A DNA stretch of 64,000 bases from Elusimicrobiota bacterium. Its GTDB lineage: Bacteria > Elusimicrobiota > Elusimicrobia > UBA1565 > UBA9628. Shown in pieces: positions 33,507 through 41,560 of the stretch. Numbering within the stretch: the stretch's first letter is position 1; each line of letters opens with the position of its first letter. A model generated the notes under the pieces. That model saw only the letters and a program-made list of their open reading frames with translations. It made no database searches and was not told the DNA's origin. Where the stretch lies: assembly GCA_026388095.1 (NCBI GenBank), contig JAPLKL010000063.1, positions 60,266-124,265 on the forward strand, read 5' to 3'. The translations under genes were made by a program, and so were the position numbers.

Positions 33507-33948
33507 AGAGTTCAAAGAACAGCGGGAGGACATGGTGGAGTCAGGTCCCCGGCCGAGGTCCGGCATCCCGGCGGAGCGCTGGACTGGCCTGCGCGCCATC
33601 CTGCCCGCCCGGAAGATCCCATGGCGCAGGCGTGACCGGAAAGGCGGGCGGCCTCGCCGGGACGACCATCTCTGCTGGGAGGCCATCCTTTGGCGGCTGC
33701 GCAGCGGGCGCCCCTGGCGCATGCTGCCCGGACGCTTCGGCTCCTCCAGGACCATCCAGCGGCGGATCGCACAGTGGCAGGCCCAAGGGCTCTTGGGCGC
33801 GTTGTGGTTCCGCGACCTTGAGCGGCTTCCCGCGATTGAGAGAGGGGACTGGCGGGACGCTCTCAGCGCGGCTCCGGGGAAGAATTGCGGGTTGTGGTAC
33901 TGGGAGATGTTGGGCCAGCTGTGGGCAAGGACGGCGACGGGGCCTTAG
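33487..33948 (+). CDS. Orphan IS5-type transposase N-terminal (DUF4096-like) DNA-binding domain
   Basis: A 153-residue protein. Residues about 30-105 match the N-terminal helical domain of IS5-family transposases: a W-x-x-L-x-x-I-L-P stretch, GRPRRDDHLCWEAILW, LRSGRPWRMLPGRFG, then SSRTIQRRIAQW. The DDE catalytic domain is absent, and the next gene is an intact hydrogenase operon. It is either a transposase remnant or a stand-alone, possibly domesticated, DNA-binding protein; the intact frame and dedicated upstream inverted repeat favour the second. ATG 33532 after GGGAGG is an alternative start. Confidence 0.65.
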   Translation: MRQNPLREFKEQREDMVESGPRPRSGIPAERWTGLRAILPARKIPWRRRDRKGGRPRRDDHLCWEAILWRLRSGRPWRMLPGRFGSSRTIQRRIAQWQAQGLLGALWFRDLERLPAIERGDWRDALSAAPGKNCGLWYWEMLGQLWARTATGP

Positions 33949-34003
33949 GCGCGGTGGCCGCGCCCGTCCGGCATCTTTCCGTCCCATCTATTAGAAAAAT
34001 TAA

Positions 34004-34036
34004 TATAATGACCTGCGTCATACTTTTCAGCGGGGG
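34004..34036 (+). promoter_or_regulatory. Promoter and operator-like repeat of the hydrogenase operon
   Basis: A consensus TATAAT box (34004-34009) follows an A/T-rich stretch that stands out from the neighbourhood. ATGAC-CTGC-GTCAT (34008-34021) is an inverted repeat covering the likely start of transcription, suited to a repressor. GGGGG (34032-34036) before ATG 34041 is the Shine-Dalgarno. Confidence 0.6.
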
Positions 34037-34040
34037 ACCT

Positions 34041-35081
34041 ATGAGCTTCCATTTCATCAAGGAGCAAGACTTCGCGGCCTTTGTGGCCGACCTCATCCGG
34101 GCCAAGACCGTGATCGGCCCCGTGGCCAAGACCAGCCGCCAGCAGGAGAAGTTCGTCTTCGCCAAGCTCTCCGGCCCGGAGGAGCTGCGCCTGGACTACG
34201 ACGTGACCATCCTGCCGCCCAAGAAGGAGTTCTTCCCGCCCAAGCAGCACCTCCTGCTCTTCGACGGCGCGCGCGTCTCCGGCTGCGTGGAGCCGGTCGA
34301 GAAGGTGCTCTTCGGGGTGCACTTCTACGACGTCAAGGCTTTGGACATGACCGACACGCTGTTCCGGGAGAAGAACGAGGACCGCAACTACCTCGCGCAC
34401 CGCGAGGCCGCGACGATCGTGATCTCCAGCATCCAGAAGGTCTCTCCGCGCGCGTTCTGGGCCTCCATCGGCTCCGAGGTCAAGCCCCGGGGCCACGACG
34501 CCTGGCTGACCAAGGTCGCGGGGGGCCACGTCTACGAGGCCGTCACCGCCAAGGGCGAGGCCCTGCTCAAGCACGGCCGGTTCGCCCAGGCCTCCCAGCC
34601 GCAAATTGCGGGCGCGCGCCAGGCCAACGAGGAGATCTCCAAGCAGTGCCCGGAGCAGCTCAAGGGGACCTCGGCCTCCAACGCAAAGAAGGTCCGCGCC
34701 GCCTTCGGGGTCGAGGAGCTCTGGACCAAGTTCGCCCAGGACTGCTTCTCCTGCGGCTCCTGCAACACGGTCTGCCCGACCTGCTACTGCTTCGACGTGC
34801 AGGACTGGTGGCACATCGACCAGGATTCGGGGGGGCGCACCCGCACCTGGGACTCCTGCCTGACCGAGGACTTCGCCAAGATCTCCTTGGGCGCGGGCGC
34901 CCAGGAGAACTTCCGCGAGGAGCGCGCGGAGCGCTTCCGCCACCGCTTCATGCGCAAGGCCGCCTATCTCAACGAGAAGCTCGGCGGACCGGCCTGCGTG
35001 GGCTGCGGGCGCTGCTCCGCGGCGTGCACCGCGGATATCGCCGACCCCGCGACCGTCATCAACAGCATCCCGGAGGCCTGA
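34041..35081 (+). CDS. hydB: NiFe hydrogenase (group 3b-type), iron-sulfur beta subunit
   Basis: A 346-residue electron-transfer subunit of a bidirectional cytoplasmic NAD(P)-linked hydrogenase, equivalent to HydB/SuhB of Pyrococcus sulfhydrogenase. Two iron-sulfur motifs are visible: CFSCGSCNTVCPTCYC (about residue 235) and CVGCGRCSAAC (about 320). It is first in the hydBGDA-type operon, one base apart from the next gene. The frame is open upstream of 34041, but the Shine-Dalgarno, the promoter and family N-termini support this ATG. Confidence 0.92.
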   Translation: MSFHFIKEQDFAAFVADLIRAKTVIGPVAKTSRQQEKFVFAKLSGPEELRLDYDVTILPPKKEFFPPKQHLLLFDGARVSGCVEPVEKVLFGVHFYDVKALDMTDTLFREKNEDRNYLAHREAATIVISSIQKVSPRAFWASIGSEVKPRGHDAWLTKVAGGHVYEAVTAKGEALLKHGRFAQASQPQIAGARQANEEISKQCPEQLKGTSASNAKKVRAAFGVEELWTKFAQDCFSCGSCNTVCPTCYCFDVQDWWHIDQDSGGRTRTWDSCLTEDFAKISLGAGAQENFREERAERFRHRFMRKAAYLNEKLGGPACVGCGRCSAACTADIADPATVINSIPEA

Positions 35082-35082
35082 T

Positions 35083-35949
35083 ATGCCCACCACCACCTGC
35101 ACTTGCGGCGGCAAGGCCGTCGCCAAGGACGTCAAGGACAACATCTTCCTGCCCAAGGAAGCCAAGATCATCCGGGTGGAGAAGACCACCGAGATGGAGC
35201 GCATCTTCACCTTGCGCCTGGCCGACGAGAGCCAGATGAAGTTCGAGCCCGGCCAGATCCTGGAGGTGGGCCTAATGGGCTACGGGGAGATCCCGCTCGG
35301 GCTGGCTTCCTCGCCCACCCGCACCAACACCTTCGACATCGTGGTGCGCTCCGTGGGGCGCGTGTCCCAGGCCCTCAACCGCCTGGCGCAGGGGGACTCT
35401 TTGCTGGTCCGCGGGCCCCTGGGCAAGGGCTTCCCGCTGGAGAACCTGCGCGGCCACGACCTGCTGATCATCGCGGGCGGCATCGGCCTGTGCCCCACGC
35501 GCAGCCTCATCCAGTACACGCTGGACCGGCGCAAGGAGTTCCAGCGCTTCATCCTCTTCTACGGCGCGCGCGACCCCCAGCAGCAGCTCTTCCTCGCGGA
35601 CCTGTCCGACTGGCGCAAGTCCAAGGACGTGGAGTATCACGAGACCGTGGACCGCGGCGACCCGTCCTGGAAGGGCAACGTGGGCGTCATCACCACGCTC
35701 TTCAGCAAGACCAAGATCGACCCGGGCACGCGCGTGGTCATCTGCGGGCCGCCCATCATGTTCAAGTTCGTCATCCGCGAGCTCGAGAAGCTGGGCGTCG
35801 CGCGGCAGAACATCTACCTGGACCTGGAGCGGCGCATGAAGTGCGGGGTGGGCAAGTGCGGCCACTGCCAGATCAACGACAAGTACGTGTGCACCGACGG
35901 CCCGGTCTTCCCGTTCTCGGAGATCGAGAAACTCGAGGAGGCGATCTAA
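35083..35949 (+). CDS. hydG: NiFe hydrogenase (group 3b-type), FAD/NAD(P)-binding gamma subunit
   Basis: A 288-residue flavoprotein diaphorase subunit related to ferredoxin-NADP reductase and PyrK. It has the FAD-binding stretch GEIPLGLASSPT, the nucleotide-binding LLIIAGGIGLCPTRSL, a later VVICGPPIMFKF, and a C-terminal 2Fe-2S motif CGVGKCGHCQ with a fourth cysteine in YVC. It passes electrons between the iron-sulfur chain and NAD(P). A short N-terminal extension (TTTCTCGG) adds two extra cysteines. Confidence 0.93.
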   Translation: MPTTTCTCGGKAVAKDVKDNIFLPKEAKIIRVEKTTEMERIFTLRLADESQMKFEPGQILEVGLMGYGEIPLGLASSPTRTNTFDIVVRSVGRVSQALNRLAQGDSLLVRGPLGKGFPLENLRGHDLLIIAGGIGLCPTRSLIQYTLDRRKEFQRFILFYGARDPQQQLFLADLSDWRKSKDVEYHETVDRGDPSWKGNVGVITTLFSKTKIDPGTRVVICGPPIMFKFVIRELEKLGVARQNIYLDLERRMKCGVGKCGHCQINDKYVCTDGPVFPFSEIEKLEEAI

Positions 35950-35950
35950 G

Positions 35951-36703
35951 ATGGCCAAGCCCAAAGTGGCGTTCTTCGACTTCACCTGCTGCGAAGGCTG
36001 CCAGATCGAGTTCACCAACTACGGCGACCCGGTCTTCCTGGAGCTGCTCAAGCACGTGGACGTGGTGGAGTTCCGCGAGGCCATGTCCGAGAAGACCAAG
36101 GACCCGATCGACATCGCCTTCATCGAGGGCAGCTTCTCCCGCGAGGCCGACCGGCCGCGCCTGGAGGAGATCCGCAAGCGCGCCAAGATCGTCATCGCCT
36201 ACGGCCAGTGCGCCACCACGGCCGGCATCAACGCGCTCAAGAACCACACCTCGGACTACCGCAAGTTCGTCTACGGCAAGGACGCGGCGCTGCCGCACCT
36301 GGACAGCCAGATCGCGGTGGGGGTGGACCAGGCCATCAAGGTGGACTACTACGCCTTCGGCTGCCCGGTCAACAAGTACGAGGTCCTGCAGATCGTCTCG
36401 CACCTGCTGCACGGCAAGGACCCGGTCATCCCGAACTACCCGGTGTGCGTGGAGTGCAAGCGCCGGGAGACCATCTGCCGCTTCGACGTGGGCGACTACT
36501 GCCTGGGCCAGACCGCGCGGGCCGGCTGCGGCGCGCCCTGCCCGGCCGACGGCATCCCCTGCGAGGCCTGCCGGGGCTTCGTGGACAAGCCGAACCACGA
36601 CTCGCTGGTCAAGGTGCTCGACAAGCGGGCCGGCATGCCCAAGGGCTGGGCGCAGACCAAGACCCGGATGTTCACGGCCAACCAGAGAGGAGACGTGAAA
36701 TGA
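35951..36703 (+). CDS. hydD: NiFe hydrogenase (group 3b-type), small (delta) subunit
   Basis: A 250-residue small subunit holding the iron-sulfur clusters nearest the NiFe site. Cluster cysteines are in FTCCEGCQIEF, YGQCATTAG, FGCPV and the C-terminal VCVECKRRETIC and GCGAPC groups. There is no twin-arginine signal, so the enzyme is cytoplasmic. It starts one base after hydG and its stop overlaps the hydA start. Confidence 0.93.
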   Translation: MAKPKVAFFDFTCCEGCQIEFTNYGDPVFLELLKHVDVVEFREAMSEKTKDPIDIAFIEGSFSREADRPRLEEIRKRAKIVIAYGQCATTAGINALKNHTSDYRKFVYGKDAALPHLDSQIAVGVDQAIKVDYYAFGCPVNKYEVLQIVSHLLHGKDPVIPNYPVCVECKRRETICRFDVGDYCLGQTARAGCGAPCPADGIPCEACRGFVDKPNHDSLVKVLDKRAGMPKGWAQTKTRMFTANQRGDVK

Positions 36704-38016
36704 GCAAGACCCTGTCCATCGCCGTCCACCACCTGACCCGCGTCGAGGGCCACGGCAACATCGAAGTCGACGTCAAGAACGGCAAGATCCAGAAGTGCGA
36801 GTGGCAGGTGCCCGAGGCGCCGCGCTTCTTCGAGGCCATGGTCCGGGGCCGGCATTACACGGAAGTGGCCCGGATCACCAGCCGCATCTGCGGCATCTGC
36901 TCCGTGGGCCACACGCTGGCTTCTTTGAAGGCCACCGAGTCGGCCCTGGGCATCGAGGTCTCCGAGCAGACCTTCAAGCTGCGCTCGCTGCTCAAGCACG
37001 CGGAGAACTTCGACAGCCACGTGCTGCACGTCTATTTCCTGGCCGCGCCGGACTTCCTAGGCGCTCCCTCGGTGTTCCCGCTGGTCGCGACCCACGGGCC
37101 TGTGGTGGCCCGGGCCCTGCGCCTCAAGCGCCTGGGCCACGAGTGGGGCTCGCTGATCGGCGGGCGCACCACGCATCCGACCAAGGCCATCCCGGGCGGC
37201 TTCTCCGCTTTCCCCACGGTGGCGGAGCTCAAGGAGCTCAAGGCCAAGATGCTGGCCGCGGTGCCCGACCTGGAGGAGACCCTCAAGACGATCGCGGCTC
37301 TGGCCCCGGCCATCCCGGCCTTCGACCGGCCCACGGAGTACATGGCCCTTCATTCGCAGAGCGGCTACGCGCTCTATGACGGGGATATCCAGACCGTGCT
37401 GCCGGACGGGAACAAGAAGACCTACAAGGTCGCCGACTACAAGACGTGCACCAACGAGTACCTGACCGCGGTCTCCACGGCGAAGTACACGAAGAACCGG
37501 CTGGGGAGCTACGCGGCGGGCGCCTTGGCGCGCTTCAACAACAACCACGAGCAGCTCCTGCCCGAGGCCAAGAAGGTGGCGGCGGACCTGGGGCTCAAGG
37601 GCATCTGCACCAACCCGTACATGAACACCGTGGCGCAGGTGGTGGAGATCGTGGAGAGCTTCCACGAGTCCTTGGCGCTGGTGGACCACTTCATCAAGAA
37701 CGGCGTGAAGGACGAGCCTTTGGCCAAGCCGACCAGGTTCGCCAAGGGCGCGGGCGCCACCGAGGTGCCGCGCGGCATCCTGTTCCACGAGTACGAGTAC
37801 GACAAGGACGGGATGTGCCTGGGCGGCAACTGCATCATCCCGACCAACCAGAACCACGCCAACATCCAGAAGGACTTCGAGGCCTTGGTGCCGAAGCTGC
37901 TGGGAGAGGACGCGGACGAGAAGAAGATGGAGCTGCGTCTGGAGATGCTGGTGCGGGCCTACGACCCGTGCATCTCCTGCTCCACGCACTTCCTGGACGT
38001 GAAGTTCATCCGCTAG
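36700..38016 (+). CDS. hydA: NiFe hydrogenase (group 3b-type), large catalytic (alpha) subunit
   Basis: Catalytic subunit of 438 residues. Nickel and iron are held by cysteines in RICGICSVGHT and DPCISCSTHF. The C-terminus after the second motif (FLDVKFIR, eight residues) is the likely peptide removed by an endopeptidase during maturation; a candidate protease is encoded at 46223. With hydB, G and D it forms a bidirectional NAD(P)-linked hydrogenase, possibly also reducing sulfur as in Pyrococcus. ATG 36700 follows GAGAGGAG and overlaps the hydD stop. No hypA-F genes lie nearby. Confidence 0.95.
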   Translation: MSKTLSIAVHHLTRVEGHGNIEVDVKNGKIQKCEWQVPEAPRFFEAMVRGRHYTEVARITSRICGICSVGHTLASLKATESALGIEVSEQTFKLRSLLKHAENFDSHVLHVYFLAAPDFLGAPSVFPLVATHGPVVARALRLKRLGHEWGSLIGGRTTHPTKAIPGGFSAFPTVAELKELKAKMLAAVPDLEETLKTIAALAPAIPAFDRPTEYMALHSQSGYALYDGDIQTVLPDGNKKTYKVADYKTCTNEYLTAVSTAKYTKNRLGSYAAGALARFNNNHEQLLPEAKKVAADLGLKGICTNPYMNTVAQVVEIVESFHESLALVDHFIKNGVKDEPLAKPTRFAKGAGATEVPRGILFHEYEYDKDGMCLGGNCIIPTNQNHANIQKDFEALVPKLLGEDADEKKMELRLEMLVRAYDPCISCSTHFLDVKFIR

Positions 38017-38026
38017 ACTTCATCCG

Positions 38027-38401
38027 TTATTCCGGTGACAGGATCCAGCGCATGGCCTTTTCGTAGTCCGTGAAGGCATTGACTGAAAAGCCGCGGTTGT
38101 ACGCGCAGGTCTCGAAGAAGCGCGCCTGATCGAAGTTGACTCCCGGCTGGACGAGGAGAGCCACTTTCCTGCTGAAGGCATTCCCATGGCGGACGAGCTC
38201 GCCCGCCAGTTGATATATGTCGGTCACTGACAACGCGGACTGAGTATCACGGAAGTCCACAAGCAGCTCGTAATCCGCCGGGGGGGTCTCCGCTGCCGCT
38301 ACAGCTACGAGGAGCTTTCTGCTTGTATCGAGGTTGATGAGTCCATCGGCGGTCACCTCAAGAAAATCTTTCCCATTGACGATCTTGATCTTTATCGCCA
38401 T
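38027..38401 (-). CDS. SpoIIAA/STAS-like domain protein
   Basis: A 124-residue soluble protein with the pattern of small SpoIIAA-like (STAS/SEC14-fold) proteins: YELLVDFRDTQSALSVTDIY, FSRKVALLVQPGVNFDQARF, and NRGFSVNAFTDYEKAMRWI. Such proteins are widespread, of unknown role, and usually lack the phosphorylated serine of true anti-anti-sigma factors. GAGGAG precedes the ATG. It is the first gene after the hydrogenase operon (10-bp gap, convergent) and marks a drop in G+C content. Confidence 0.7.
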   Translation of the reverse strand: MAIKIKIVNGKDFLEVTADGLINLDTSRKLLVAVAAAETPPADYELLVDFRDTQSALSVTDIYQLAGELVRHGNAFSRKVALLVQPGVNFDQARFFETCAYNRGFSVNAFTDYEKAMRWILSPE

Positions 38402-38447
38402 GCGATGTCTCCTCGCGTGATCCTTTCACGTTCGCGCACGCTCTTCA

Positions 38448-39011
38448 TCAATTGGCCCGTCTTCGCAGTTCTATAGGCTCGAAGTGGATCTCCTTGCTGT
38501 CCTCATGCTTGATGAGGAACGCCTGCAGCTCCTTGGGCTGGGCGGTCAGGACTATCCTGTCGCCTACGATCTCGTGCTTGAGGGATTGGGGGGACTTGGC
38601 CAGGAAATCCACGAACCAGCTCGGGTTGAACATGGCCATCTTCAGGGTCGGCTCGATCTGATAGACGCGGATGAATGTGTGGACGGGGAAGAGGTGCCAT
38701 TTGAAGTATTCGTTCTCTTTCAATTCGGGGTCGCTTGGGAAGAGGTCCAGGAACATGCGGTCCTTGATCTTCAGCAGATGCGCCTCGAATCTGCCTGGCT
38801 TTCCTTTCTCGTCGGTATAGGTCGCGGTGAACAGCTTGTCGTTTTCTTTCACGAATTTCCAGCTGTCCTTCTTTTCGCCCGTGCTCCATTCGCCCTGGAG
38901 AGCGGGATCGGAGATGATGTCCTTATCGGTGTACAGGGGGTGCAAAGACGGGACGCAGCCCGAGAGCAGCGCCAAAGTTCCCATGAGGCAGAGCGTCTTC
39001 ATTCTTTCCAT
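38448..39011 (-). CDS. Lipoprotein of unknown function
   Basis: A 187-residue protein with a lipoprotein signal (TLALLSGC, lipobox cysteine at residue 19), followed by VPSLHPLYTDKDIISDPALQ. The same opening occurs in many small uncharacterised bacterial lipoproteins. The rest is a predicted beta-rich domain (EGEWS-like start, FTATYTDEKGKPGRFEAHLL). The start could also be the ATG three codons in. It begins one base after the stop of the CMD-family gene, so the two are in one transcript. Low G+C compared with flanks. Confidence 0.7.
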   Translation of the reverse strand: MERMKTLCLMGTLALLSGCVPSLHPLYTDKDIISDPALQGEWSTGEKKDSWKFVKENDKLFTATYTDEKGKPGRFEAHLLKIKDRMFLDLFPSDPELKENEYFKWHLFPVHTFIRVYQIEPTLKMAMFNPSWFVDFLAKSPQSLKHEIVGDRIVLTAQPKELQAFLIKHEDSKEIHFEPIELRRRAN

Positions 39012-39012
39012 G

Positions 39013-39396
39013 CTATTGAGGGCTAGCCTTTGACTCGTCGAATGCTTGTTTCGCTGCTATAAGGCCGTCCATCGCCCGGACAAAGCCGACTATCGGCGCC
39101 AACTGCAACATCATCTCGATGATCTCCTGCTCCGTAAAGCCAAGATTCAGAGCCGCCTTCACATGCACTTTCACTTGCAACGCGGCTCCCAAGGTGACCA
39201 TGCCGGCAAGCGTAACGGCTTCTTTTGTTTTGATGTCCAATCCAGGCCTTGCATATATCTCTCCGAATACAAATTCCAGCAGATACCGCGTGAAATCAGG
39301 GGAGATCTGCTTCATTTTTTCAACGACAGCGCTGCCCGCTTCGCCCTCCATTTCAAGCAGCTTTTTCAGCCCCTTGTGATATTTGGCAGATTTCAT
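39013..39396 (-). CDS. Carboxymuconolactone decarboxylase (AhpD-like) family protein without CxxC
   Basis: A 127-residue all-helical protein. The family pattern is clear in LDIKTKEAVTLAGMVTLGAA followed by VKVHVKAALNLGFTEQEIIE. The CxxC pair of peroxidase-type members is missing, so it groups with the decarboxylase-type or uncharacterised ones. The start at ATG 39396 has a strong GGAGGGCCA Shine-Dalgarno; a longer open frame runs into the inverted-repeat structure upstream and is rejected. Confidence 0.82.
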   Translation of the reverse strand: MKSAKYHKGLKKLLEMEGEAGSAVVEKMKQISPDFTRYLLEFVFGEIYARPGLDIKTKEAVTLAGMVTLGAALQVKVHVKAALNLGFTEQEIIEMMLQLAPIVGFVRAMDGLIAAKQAFDESKASPQ

Positions 39397-39420
39397 TGGC
39401 CCTCCATGTGTGAAAAGACC

Positions 39421-39517
39421 GTTACGCGACGGCCTGCGGCGCGCGCTATGTGCGCGCCGCATTGGCCACCCCACTTTGCGCCGAAACTGCGCGCGCCCGC
39501 AGAGCCGAATGTTGGGC
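39421..39517 (-). repeat. attC-like imperfect inverted repeat
   Basis: On the minus strand, GCCCAAC (39511-39517, fits RYYYAAC) begins 97 bp of potential hairpin. Inner arms CGGCTCTGCGGGCGCGCGC and, on the opposite arm, CGGCCTGCGGCGCGCGC pair except for two bulged bases. The length and bulged arms fit an integron attC site. The far end reads GTAACGG rather than GTTRRRY, so one core site is not canonical. It lies between two same-strand genes, where a cassette junction would lie. No integron integrase is in the window. Confidence 0.35.
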
Positions 39518-39522
39518 ATCCG

Positions 39523-41184
39523 CTAGGTCTTTGGGCCGCCCTCCATTACCCGCTGCCTGGCAGAGAAAATGGTGAAGTAGTCCTTGCGGACAAGAAGACC
39601 GGGGATGCGCACCTCCCCTTCCTGTAAGCCCCCAAAACGAGTGGGCCGCAGGAAGCGATAGACCAGTGGATATTCCTGATATCTAGATCGAACCCAAGCC
39701 TCGATATCGGCCGCATAGTGTGTCCAGAGCTCGGGACAGCTGGTCTCGGACTGCATGAAGATGACTTTTGGCGCTGCCGAACGCAATGCATCAAGGGTCC
39801 CGTTATGCTGAGGTGTCCATTGGGCCTGCATAGGAAGGTACATTACATTCGGCACTGCAGGTTCTCGTTCCGACAACAAATAGATCTGCGGCGAGGTTGG
39901 GAATGAGGCAATACGATCGTCGATCCTGGTCCCGCGGCGGATCGTTTCGCTGATAGCTCGGAGCGCCATGAATCCTGTCTCATAAGTCGGCTGGTGCAAC
40001 TCGCGCCTGGGCTTTGACAGAAGTGTCGGCGCTAGGAGCCCGGCAAGACAAGCCAATCCAAGAATCTTCCACTGCATCTTCTTGCATCTTGCCAGCCGAT
40101 TCAGGACCGCGCTAAGCGCCAAGGAAAGCAGCATGGTCCCCATCAGAAAGAAAGGTGCGCTGTGGAAGGGAGCCTCCGCAAGGAAGACCGTCGGGCGAGT
40201 TCGGAAGGTGAACATTGCTAGAATCCACCATGCCGCAAGTCCCCAACGGCGCTGTTGCGCCCAATAGATTGCGGCACCCCACCAAACTGCCTTAATGATG
40301 GCCTCCCAGTACGCATAGGGTTCCGTCCAGAAGCGCATATCGATAAGGAACAACAGCGTGTCCCAGACATTGCCGGCAATCCAGCCGCCGACCGAGGAAT
40401 CGGCTCGGCTCCCAACGGCTGCGGGATAATACGCGAAGTTGAAACGAACCGCCTGTTGCCAAAGGGCTCCAAGCGAAGCGTAGCTGAGGCACCAGAACAG
40501 GAGCACCCCGACAGTCCCCAGGGCCCACACAGCGGCCCAGCGTCTGAGATTCTTCTTGAGTCCGCTGAAGGAAGGACTCAGCAGAACACATGCTGGAACC
40601 GCGACTAACGTCGAAGACGCGGCGACAACCCAGAGCCCCGCGCTCGCGGCAACGCTCCTCGTCGAAGCTCGCAGACGCGCCCCCAAGATTGGCCATCCCC
40701 AGATGATTGTTATCGCGACGCAGGCTGGGGCCCACAGGTTCTCCACAAGAAGCATCTGGCCCCACCAGAGGGGCATCCAAAAAGCGCTGAGAAAGACGAA
40801 GAGCGGGCATGCGAGCCAGAACTCCGGAGGATATCGTCGCCTAATCCATGCGTGAAGAGCGACCGCGATGAAGGCCCACACCAGGAAGGGGATGATACGA
40901 AACGCTAGAAAGCTGCCTCCAAAAAGTTCCGCCGAGAGCGTTGGGAGGAAGAAGTCCAGCGGCAAGTGATTAGAGAAAATATCTCGGTAGAGGGAGTGCC
41001 CCCGGCTCAAGAGCCATCCGATTGTCATGTTGTTGAATTCATCAACGGAAAGAGGCCAATAGAGCAGACTATGCATGCTCCAAGCCCCATAGGCCAGGCC
41101 AGCAGCAACATACGCGTCAATAAGGAGTGGCACCAAACCAATCCTAGCGCGCCCCCGAGCCATCAGTGGCGTTGAGTAAAGCAT
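39523..41184 (-). CDS. Polytopic membrane glycosyltransferase-like protein (GT39/PMT type)
   Basis: A 553-residue membrane protein with roughly ten helices. The first loop has the GT-C signature VDEFNNMTIGWLLSRG followed by YRDIFSNHLPLDFF, with the acidic pair and His-Pro typical of dolichyl/polyprenyl-phosphate-sugar transferases. The C-terminal ~150 residues are a soluble domain. It probably moves a sugar from a polyprenyl carrier on the outer face of the inner membrane. Start ATG 41184 is preferred to an upstream one giving a non-hydrophobic extension. Base composition is lower in G+C than most of the window, suggesting transfer. Confidence 0.72.
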   Translation of the reverse strand: MLYSTPLMARGRARIGLVPLLIDAYVAAGLAYGAWSMHSLLYWPLSVDEFNNMTIGWLLSRGHSLYRDIFSNHLPLDFFLPTLSAELFGGSFLAFRIIPFLVWAFIAVALHAWIRRRYPPEFWLACPLFVFLSAFWMPLWWGQMLLVENLWAPACVAITIIWGWPILGARLRASTRSVAASAGLWVVAASSTLVAVPACVLLSPSFSGLKKNLRRWAAVWALGTVGVLLFWCLSYASLGALWQQAVRFNFAYYPAAVGSRADSSVGGWIAGNVWDTLLFLIDMRFWTEPYAYWEAIIKAVWWGAAIYWAQQRRWGLAAWWILAMFTFRTRPTVFLAEAPFHSAPFFLMGTMLLSLALSAVLNRLARCKKMQWKILGLACLAGLLAPTLLSKPRRELHQPTYETGFMALRAISETIRRGTRIDDRIASFPTSPQIYLLSEREPAVPNVMYLPMQAQWTPQHNGTLDALRSAAPKVIFMQSETSCPELWTHYAADIEAWVRSRYQEYPLVYRFLRPTRFGGLQEGEVRIPGLLVRKDYFTIFSARQRVMEGGPKT

Positions 41185-41560
41185 CTCTTGACCCTGGTTC
41201 GACCGAAGTCCGTCCAAACTCTTCCGGGAAACCCCGAAAAAGCAACCCAATCTGCCGCCGGCTGTCTGATTCTCTCCGTAGGGCTCTCCAGGAATGCCCA
41301 TGCAGCAGTCCCGACTGGGATCATGCCGATCCCGGGAGCCAATTGCACCAGCATGAGGTCTTCTCTTCGTTCATGATATGCCCAACATGTGAGTCTGCTG
41401 AACTGTGATTTGCCAGTTCGAGAGGACTCTAACAGTCAAATTCTACTTTAGAAGCTTATCTCAGGCAAGGTGGACTCGTTTTTCCACTTTATGCGAAGCC
41501 GCGGGGTTGGACGGCTTTTTGTATGACGGCAATGCAGAAGGTTTAGCTATAATACCGCCC
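41185..41560. other. Intergenic region with one arm of an 11-bp inverted pair
   Basis: This 376-bp spacer of lower G+C contains no convincing gene. ATGCCCAACAT at 41378-41388 is the exact reverse complement of ATGTTGGGCAT at 39509-39519, so the pair brackets the glycosyltransferase gene. The leaderless promoter of the next gene is at its right edge. Confidence 0.55.
41548..41553 (+). promoter_or_regulatory. TATAAT -10 box seven bases before a start codon
   Basis: A consensus TATAAT box ends seven bases before the ATG at 41561, so transcription should start at or next to the start codon. No Shine-Dalgarno is possible in between. Confidence 0.7.
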
